NCBI GenBank assembly: GCA_043783625.1
Contig: JAYVZE010000036.1
Coordinates: forward strand, 1-49,274
Direction of reading: 5' to 3'
Length of the DNA stretch: 49,274 bases
Source of the DNA: JAFDVL01 sp043783625
GTDB lineage: Bacteria > Acidobacteriota > Blastocatellia > RBC074
The notes under the pieces are model-generated. The model was not told the origin of the DNA. It did not search any database and saw only the letters and a program-made list of their open reading frames with translations. Numbering within the stretch: position 1 is the first letter of the stretch; the number at the start of each line of letters is the position of its first letter. Positions 15,914-23,400 of this stretch are shown piece after piece. A program made the translations under genes and the position numbers.

Positions 15914-18229
15914 ATGAAAGTCAGAATTACCCTTTTGACAGTGCTTTTTGGCGTCTGTCTTCTCACCAATCTTAGCTTGCGCGTACCAACTCAAATGGTA
16001 GCTCAGGCCCAATCCACTTCCAGTTGTCCTACGGCGGAAATGCCGACCGTCACAGGCGGATCGGGCAACGACGTTTATTATCTCAAAGATCAGCAGGCAA
16101 AATTATCACTGCTAAATGCGGGCGGCGATGCTTCTTTTTTCGCTGCCGGATATGACACCTTTGGGACTGATCCTGTGTTAGTTCCACTTTCAAAAGCCGG
16201 AATCGTAGCGAAAGGCATCACGATTTCAACGCCCGGAGCCAAGGCTACCGCCGTTTCATGTCGTGATGCGTTCTGGGATTTGAATTTTATGCTCGCAGGC
16301 ATGGGCGCGAATGGCGGCGATACGATTCGTTTGTTTATGCAGGCGGATCAGGCTGGCAACGGAGCTTTTAACCTGGCGACATTTGTCGTGACGGCGGATG
16401 GTTCTGGCGCACGCCTAACGCAGCTTGAGCCGACAGCGACGCTGTTTGGCAATGGGCATATCGCTTTGCCGGTGGGTTCGACGCTGGCGTATTCGCAAAA
16501 TGGTGGCAAGAGCGGCAAGCGTTCCGATCAAATTACGATTGCGCTTTCCATGGATAAAAATTCTCCGACGATGAAGTGCCTGCACCTGGGTATTGAAATT
16601 GTACGCAGCAGTGGCGCAGGTTCCAGCGCGATTGTTCCGAACAGTATTGTCCTCACCCGTGAAGGCCCATCGAACGGCAGCGGGACAGGATTATTTACAG
16701 GCGCAGCCGGAACTTATCCAACCGCGACTGCGTGTGATCGTGCCTGCCCGACCTGCACCGGATGCGTTCGCGGCGTTGCTCCGAACGTGACGATTGGTGC
16801 TTCTGGCGATGCGTTCCTCTTGAAAACGCCGACGACTTTTACCCTCGTGAATTCATCAGGAGACGCTTCATTCTTTCCAACCAATTATATTAATTTTGGC
16901 GGCAATGAAGTTCCGCAGGCGATTGCGACTGCCGGACAATCTGCGCTGGGGTTACAAGTTTCAGGATCAGGCAGCAGTGCAACCGCTCTGTCGTGCCGCG
17001 ATCATTTCTGGGATTTGAATTTTATGTTGGCAGGTCTTGGCGCAACAGCAGGCGATAACATTCGCCTGGTCATGCAGCAGGATGATGCTGGCAAAGGTGC
17101 TTTTAGTCTGGCTACGTTTACGGTCAATGCTGATGGCAACGGCGTAACTTTAACGCAGCTTGAGCCAACGGCAACGTTGTTTGCCAATGGTCATATTGCA
17201 CAAAATGTTGGCACGATTATTCCGTATTCAATGAATGCCGGAGCCGCTGGCAAGCACACCGCGCAAATCACAATTGCGCTTTCGATGAATAAAACTGCAC
17301 CGACAATGGGCTGTCAATTTTTAGGGATTGAGGTACAACGCGGCAGTGGCAGTGGTACTTCAACAGTTGTCATTAATGACATTGTCGTCGTGCGTGATCC
17401 GGCGACTATCGCAAGTGGAACCGGAATTTTTTCAGGACAAACCGGAACCTATCCGACGACGCCTGAGTGCGATGGAGCCTGTCCTTCGTGTTGTGCGACA
17501 GCGGCGATTCCTTCGGTCACAGTTGGTTCCAATAACGATGTTTTCCTGCTCAAAGACTGGGTGAAGCTCACCTTGCTCAGCGATGGCAACGATGCTTCAT
17601 TCTTCTCGACGAATTTTTCCAATTTCGGTTGGAATGAAACGTTGCCGAGAATTGCAGCGGCTGGTGGCAGCGGACAAGGGATTCGTATTTCGACCCCCAG
17701 CAGCTCCGCGGTAGCCCTTTCGTGCCGTGACAGTTTCTGGGATTTAAACTTCATGCTCGCCGGAACCGGAGCGACGGCAGGCGATAAAATTCGTTTGTTT
17801 ATGCAAGCGGATCAGGCTGGCAACGGAGCCTTCAATCTGGCAACTTTCACGGTCAATGCCAGCGGTACAGGTGTGATGTTGACGCAGTTGGAGCCTACGG
17901 CGACTTTGTTCGCTAATGGTCACATTGCGCAAAGCGTTGGTAGTAATCTTCTGTATACGACCAATGCCGGAACCAGTGGTAAGCGTACCGATCAAATCAC
18001 GATTGCGCTTTCCATGAATAAAACTGCACCGACGATGAAGTGTTTGCATTTAGGCGTCGAGATTGCTCGCGCCAGTGGTGCAGGTGCATCAACCTTGGTC
18101 TTTAACGACATCGTGCTGACGCGCGAAGGGGCATTCAACGGCAGCGGGACAGGGTTATTTTCCGGTGCTGCGGGCAACTATCCAACGGCGATGGCGTGCG
18201 ATGGAGTTTGCCCGGTTTGTAACAAATAA
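15914..18229 (+). CDS. Secreted protein of three tandem ~244-residue repeats, function unknown
   Basis: A 771-residue protein with a signal peptide (about 1-33, cleavage after VAQAQ-like sequence). The rest is three homologous units. The diagnostic block SCRDxFWDLNFMLAG starts at residues 115, 360 and 603, a period of 243-245. Each unit also has NDxxxLK near its start, FMQADQAGNGAFNLATF-like sequence, LTQLEPTATLFxNGHIA, ITIALSM, and ends in a Cys cluster (ACDRACPTC, ECDGACPSCC, ACDGVCPVC). Units 1 and 3 are closer to each other than to unit 2. Paired cysteines suggest disulfides. The ATG is preceded by GGAGG. No catalytic motif is recognisable; an adhesive or surface-layer role is a guess. 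Confidence 0.8.
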   Translation: MKVRITLLTVLFGVCLLTNLSLRVPTQMVAQAQSTSSCPTAEMPTVTGGSGNDVYYLKDQQAKLSLLNAGGDASFFAAGYDTFGTDPVLVPLSKAGIVAKGITISTPGAKATAVSCRDAFWDLNFMLAGMGANGGDTIRLFMQADQAGNGAFNLATFVVTADGSGARLTQLEPTATLFGNGHIALPVGSTLAYSQNGGKSGKRSDQITIALSMDKNSPTMKCLHLGIEIVRSSGAGSSAIVPNSIVLTREGPSNGSGTGLFTGAAGTYPTATACDRACPTCTGCVRGVAPNVTIGASGDAFLLKTPTTFTLVNSSGDASFFPTNYINFGGNEVPQAIATAGQSALGLQVSGSGSSATALSCRDHFWDLNFMLAGLGATAGDNIRLVMQQDDAGKGAFSLATFTVNADGNGVTLTQLEPTATLFANGHIAQNVGTIIPYSMNAGAAGKHTAQITIALSMNKTAPTMGCQFLGIEVQRGSGSGTSTVVINDIVVVRDPATIASGTGIFSGQTGTYPTTPECDGACPSCCATAAIPSVTVGSNNDVFLLKDWVKLTLLSDGNDASFFSTNFSNFGWNETLPRIAAAGGSGQGIRISTPSSSAVALSCRDSFWDLNFMLAGTGATAGDKIRLFMQADQAGNGAFNLATFTVNASGTGVMLTQLEPTATLFANGHIAQSVGSNLLYTTNAGTSGKRTDQITIALSMNKTAPTMKCLHLGVEIARASGAGASTLVFNDIVLTREGAFNGSGTGLFSGAAGNYPTAMACDGVCPVCNK

Positions 18230-18235
18230 GCGAAG

Positions 18236-18298
18236 CGAGTGATGAGTTGAAAGACTAAAAACTTGATACTCATCACTCGTTACTCGTCACTCATCACT
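18236..18298. repeat. Heptamer-type inverted repeat (ACTCATC / GAGTGAT units)
   Basis: CGAGTGATGAGT (18236-18247) faces a run of ACTCATC, ACTCGTT, ACTCGTC and ACTCATC units (18268-18295). It uses the same 7-bp construction as the GTGCTGA family but a different sequence. It begins 6 bp after the stop codon of the triplicated protein. Confidence 0.8.
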
Positions 18299-18345
18299 AT
18301 TCCTACTGGACATTTCCACCGTCTTTGCAGATGATGCGAAGGCTT

Positions 18346-19899
18346 ATGAAGATTGGTATTTTTCTTGATGAATTAATTTCAGTGCAACCCGAAAATGCTG
18401 TAACGCGATGGGCGAATCGTGGAATAATTTTCGGGATAATGTTATTTGCGCTGAGCCTGCCGCATTCCATCGCTGCCTGTTATATCAGCCTTAGTCTATG
18501 CGCCGTCAGTTGGATTTTCCGGGATTTATCCGCACGGAAGTTTCATTTCACACGAACACCAATAGACAAATCTTTGTTAGGGTTTATTGGTTTTTCCGTA
18601 CTTTCATCATTCCTATCCGTCGAGCCAGTCACCAGCATTTCCAAGCTGCGATCACTCATTGTCTTCGGAGTGATTTATTTAATTGCCACAAATTTATCAA
18701 ACCGTGCGGTCAATGTTTTACTCATTCTGATTCTAATTTCCACTTCTGCCGGAGTCATTTTCAGCCTCGGGGAAAAAATCTTTGGACGCGGGATGATCGT
18801 CACTTCGATCAATGAAGACAGCCCTTTGCGTGCGAGTAATCTGCAATCTGGCGATGTTATTTGGATGATCAGGCGGACGCGCGTCAGGTCACTGGAAGCC
18901 GCGAATCAATTCATCAAAAATACTTCAGCCAACACAACACTTGAAATTGAAGCCTTGCACGATGGCGACCCGTTACCTGTTTCGTTATTAATTTCCGATG
19001 AAATTAAATCACGCATAAATCCGCTGGGAGTTAATGTTGACGGGGCTTCACGGCGTTTTCGAGTCTCAGGATTTTCGCGCCATTTCTTAACCTACGCCGA
19101 ACAATTACAAATCCTGGGTTTGATTCTTCTCGGATTTCTCATCGCCTCTTCTCCCCGTCGTACTTCTCTCTTTTTTCTCTTTCCCTTTTTTTCTCTGGCT
19201 CTAATTCTCACCGCTTCACGCGCCGTCATTGCCTCTTACTTAGCCGCCATTGTCATTACAGTCTTATTCACAGCCTCGCGTCGCGTCGCGGTTGTCACCA
19301 TCGTCGCTGTCATCCTGACCGCCGCCGTTGCCGCCTACACCGTAGTTTCGACGCGCAATCAAAGTGCCATCAATTTCGGAGACGACAGCAGTTCGCGCCG
19401 TATCGGTTATATGAAAGCCGGGTTGAGATTAATTCCGCAGCATCCGTTTTTCGGAGTTGGCATGGATGCTCATAAAAAACATTGGAGCGAATGGGGCTTT
19501 CCCGGCGATTACATCACACATACGCATTCGACACCGATTCAAATTGCCATGGATCGGGGGCTGCCTGCGTTGTTCTGCCTCGGATGGTTGTTGTTCGGGA
19601 TTGGATTGATGAGTTGGCGCAATTACAAAAAAACAAAAAGTGCTTTAGCGTTGGGGACGCTCGCCGCCGTGATCGGATTTAGTTTGAGTTCATTATTTAA
19701 TTACAACTTCGGAGATTCTGAAGTCGTCTTGTTGCTGCTCTTTTTTGTTGGGTTACAGATGGCAGAAGCCGCACGCAGTAAGGGTGCCGCTTCTCGCGGG
19801 ATAGCACCCTTACTGCGTGCGGGCTTCTGCCATAAATCCGAGAGCCGGAGCGCGGTCATCGTGCTTTTTCAAACGTCCAACGAATTCTGGTTCCGGTAG
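18346..19899 (+). CDS. O-antigen ligase/polymerase-like membrane protein with internal PDZ-like domain
   Basis: About 517 residues, with many hydrophobic segments and the WaaL/Wzy-like pattern: a large periplasmic loop with SSRRIGYMKAGLRLIPQHPFFGVG and a THTHSTPIQIAMDRG block. Such enzymes ligate or polymerise surface polysaccharide at the periplasmic face. Between membrane segments, residues about 146-215 look like a PDZ domain (GMIVTSINEDSPLRASNLQSG, then DVIWM), unusual for this family. The last ~45 residues are encoded by a dispersed hairpin (19759-19833) and following sequence and are probably not native. Starts at 18331, 18334 or 18346 are possible; 18346 was chosen because AAGG precedes it. 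Confidence 0.75.
   Translation: MKIGIFLDELISVQPENAVTRWANRGIIFGIMLFALSLPHSIAACYISLSLCAVSWIFRDLSARKFHFTRTPIDKSLLGFIGFSVLSSFLSVEPVTSISKLRSLIVFGVIYLIATNLSNRAVNVLLILILISTSAGVIFSLGEKIFGRGMIVTSINEDSPLRASNLQSGDVIWMIRRTRVRSLEAANQFIKNTSANTTLEIEALHDGDPLPVSLLISDEIKSRINPLGVNVDGASRRFRVSGFSRHFLTYAEQLQILGLILLGFLIASSPRRTSLFFLFPFFSLALILTASRAVIASYLAAIVITVLFTASRRVAVVTIVAVILTAAVAAYTVVSTRNQSAINFGDDSSSRRIGYMKAGLRLIPQHPFFGVGMDAHKKHWSEWGFPGDYITHTHSTPIQIAMDRGLPALFCLGWLLFGIGLMSWRNYKKTKSALALGTLAAVIGFSLSSLFNYNFGDSEVVLLLLFFVGLQMAEAARSKGAASRGIAPLLRAGFCHKSESRSAVIVLFQTSNEFWFR
19759..19833. repeat. Hairpin repeat, family C copy 1, inside the 3' end of the ligase-like gene
   Basis: Arms 19759-19786 and 19805-19833 share GCACGCAGTAAGGGTG and GGCAGAAGCC and pair almost perfectly around an 18-base loop. 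The same core recurs at 37962-38039. Here it is translated as the C-terminus of the membrane protein. Confidence 0.9.
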
Positions 19900-19940
19900 T
19901 ACTCGTTGTCCGTCACCCCACACAATAACCGCGCACCTTT

Positions 19941-20027
19941 AGCTATGACCCCATCGGATTTTCGCTGCCGGCTAGACTTCGCACATCATGCGAAATCCGA
20001 CCAATGGGGCACGGGGTCTTCATAGCT
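19941..20027. repeat. Imperfect hairpin with asymmetrical arms
   Basis: The left arm 19941-19965 (AGCTATGACCCC, CGGATTTTCGC) pairs with the right arm 19990-20027 (GCGAAATCCG, CATAGCT), which carries extra GACC and CACGGGGT segments. It lies in the 502-bp gap before the macroglobulin gene. Confidence 0.75.
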
Positions 20028-20165
20028 GCTCTCACTTAGATAAGCGCAATCTGGAAATAAAAACTGGAATGCGGTTAAAAATATTTTTGCAAGTTAAGCA
20101 GAATGCGCCGTTCATAAATTAGGGAAGAAATTACGCACGTGTCAGTATCGGGTATCTTCCTTTTC

Positions 20166-20325
20166 CAATAGCCCAGCCATTTATGGCTGGGCTGGCAAGG
20201 GGAATCCACTCAGCCCGATTCATCGGGCTTGTGCAAGGGCTTTAGCCAAAACAAAAGAACGCTGAAGCGTCCTGAGAAAATTGTTCTTCCTGCCTCCCAG
20301 CCGTAAACGGCTGGGCTAATAGAAA
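20166..20325. repeat. REP-like composite palindrome with AGCCCAGCC termini
   Basis: Terminal hairpins AGCCCAGCC/GGCTGGGCT (20170-20193) and CCCAGCCG/CGGCTGGG (20296-20315) flank internal ones (AGCCCGATTCATCGGGCT at 20212-20229; GGGCTTTAGCC near 20237). Outer ends are complementary (CAATAGCCCAGCC against GGCTGGGCTAATAG), so the element is a mirror of itself. With the hairpin at 19941-20027 it accounts for most of the 19900-20401 gap. Confidence 0.85.
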
Positions 20326-20401
20326 AGTGGTGCTGACATTTCGTAACCTTTTGCTTCGTTGACGGTAATAATAAACAGGTACTCTGTGACAGGAAAAATT
20401 T

Positions 20402-23400
20402 ATGATAAATCTCGCCATTGTCTTTCGGACGCTAATTTTCACATCAGCATTTTTCGCCAGCCTTTTCGCTCCTGTCACGCAAACGCCAGAATACGAAAAA
20501 TTTAAAGCCGACGCTGAAAAACAATACGCCGAAAAATCCTTCAGCCTCGCGCATGAAACATATTTAAAAATTGAGCGGAGCAAAATTCCTGCCGCCGAAA
20601 TTCGTTGGGTAAATTTTCGCCTGGCGGACACGCTCTGGCGTGGACAGGCGGCGACGAACACCAACGACGACACAAAATTTCAACAGTCACAGCAACAACT
20701 TGAAACGCTCGTCAAAGAAGGCATCGGCGAAAGCAAAGAGCATGATCAAGTTTGGGCGGAAGTGCAGGAATCGCTCGGCGATTTTTTCTGGGCGAGATTC
20801 AACAGCCGCAGTTACGGGCCAGCCTGGCCGCATTATCAGCAGGCATTGGATTATTGGGCTGGAACAAAAGACCTTGAAATCGCACGACAACGTTATCTGA
20901 ACATCGTGTGGACAATGGCTGATCCGCCCAGTCGCGATCAATATTATTACTACGGTTATTACGGCAATCACATTCCGCTCGACATTCTCAGCAACGCCCT
21001 CAAGATTGCGAATAACGACAACGACAAAGCGCACGCGCATTATTTAATTGCGATGACGCTTCGCCAGCAATACAACGACGCCGAACAAATTCAACGCGTA
21101 CCGGAAGAATTTGAAGCCGCACTCAAAACGGGCAAGACAAGTGATTGGTACGACGATTCGCTGTATTACTACGCCGACTGGATGCAGAGCCAGGGGCGCA
21201 CCAAAATCAATCCTGATGGCGGTTCGCAAGTCGAACCGGATTACGTCAAGGCACTAGAATTGTTTCGCCGCGTAACGAACGAATTCAGCAAAGGCGAAAC
21301 ACGCTATTTCGATCAAGCGAAAACCTCCATTGAAAATATTACGAAGCCTGTGCTTGGCGTGAACACTTCTAACGTGTTTCTGCCCGATTCTGAAATCCAA
21401 TTTTACGCAAGTTGGCGCAACGTAAAGCAGGTGAATTTTGTGCTCTACAAAGTTGACCTCACCCGCGATGTAAATTTCAGTGGTAAAAACGGCGACAATA
21501 ATTGGTTGCAAAATATTCCACTGAAAGAAAAAGTGAAATCCTGGTCGAAAGAAACCGGCGACAAAGGCGATTACAAACCTGGTCAGGAAAACATTCGCGT
21601 AGACGGTAAATTGCCCGTTGGCGCGTACGTCATCGAAGCGACTTCCGGTAATGAAAAAGCGCGTGATTTGTTGCTTGTGACGGATACAACAATTGTTGTG
21701 AAATCTGCTGGCAAACAAGCGTTGGTTTATTTTTGCAACGCGCTGGATGGCTCACCCGTTGCCAATGCAAACATAAAAATTTGGGAGCGTACTTACGAAA
21801 ATAGCCAAACCGTTTGGTACGAAGCATCAAAAATAGCCAATGAAGACGGCATCGCACGCTTTGATTTGAAAGCATCATCTTCTCAATTATTCGTGATGGC
21901 TGCGCTGAATAACCGTCAAGCCCTCAGTGACGGTTATAAAAATAGTTACAGTCGTGATGAAGAGCGATGGAAAATTTATGCGTTAACAGATCGCCCTGCC
22001 TATCGCCCGAAAGAAACTGTTAATTGGAAATTCATTGCTCGCAAAGAAAATGAAGGAGGTTATTCTACCCCTGCCAATGAAATGATCGAGTATGAGATAC
22101 GTGATTCGAAAGACACAAAAGTTGCCAGTGGAAAAGTTAAGTTGAATGCGTTTGGCAGCGCAGCGGGGAAATTAGAAATCGCCGAAAACGCTTTACTAGG
22201 TGCGTATGAGATTAGATTTTATCATCCCAATCGAATCGGTTCCGCACAACTCTTCCGCGTCGAAGAATACAAGCTGCCAGAATTCAAAGTCACTGTTTCT
22301 ACGCCAGAAGAAAACGGGCAGAAAAAAGCTTTCAAGCTTGGCGAAAAAGTCGAGGTGCAAATCCAGGCTGATTACTATTTCGGCGGCGCAGTCAACAACG
22401 CCGACATTGAATTGGTAGTGCATCAAACCCCGTTCCAACATTACTATCGCACGCCGCACGATTACGATTGGTATTACGACGATCAGAACCGGAATTACTA
22501 CGGCGGACGCAACGGGCAAATCATCAAACGCGAAAAAATTAAGACGGATGCGAACGGCAAAGCCACATTTAGTTTTGACACGCCACGTGATGCCGGACAG
22601 GATTTTGAATACTCCATCGAAGCCCGCGTGACTGATTCTTCGCGCCGTGAAATCACGGCGACAGGCAATGTGCGCGTGACGCGCCAACGCTATTACGTGT
22701 ACCCGCAAGCGAAACACAACATCTATCGCCCGCAGGATAAAATCACTTCTGAAATCAAAGCTTTAGACGCGAATAATCAGCCCGTCCAAGCCGAAGGCAC
22801 AATCAAAGTTACACGCGATTTCTGGTACGAAATTTGGCTGGACGCAAGCGGACGCGAAGTCAAAGGTGATGATTTGAAACGCCTGCAACATCAGGCTGGA
22901 ATAGCGCGACAGCAATTTCCTCCGGCGAATTGGAAGCTGAAATTTCGCGGTTATCAGCACGACGATATTGAGTCGCAAACGGTGAAAACCAATGATAAAG
23001 GCGAAGCTGAATTCAGCTTTACCGCGCCGCGTGAAGGCTACTATCACATCGCGTGGAGCAGCGCGGATAAAGGCACTTCAATCATTCGTGGAGAAACATC
23101 CGTATGGGTCACGACGAACGCCACAACTGAGCTTGGTTATCGGCACGGCGGGCTTGAAATTATCGTAGACAAAGACACCTTCCGCGCCGGACAAAAAACC
23201 ACCGTAATGATCTCCGCGCCCGTCAGCAATCGCTGGGTTTTGTTTTCTGTCGAAGGCGAAAATTTGATGAGCTACCAACTTGTGCATTTGGATGGCACAG
23301 TGAAATTGCTGGAAGTTTCCATCGAAGAAAAACACGAACCAAATATTTTTCTCAGCGCGTCAATGGTCAACGAGCGGCAGTTGTTCACGGACACGAAACA

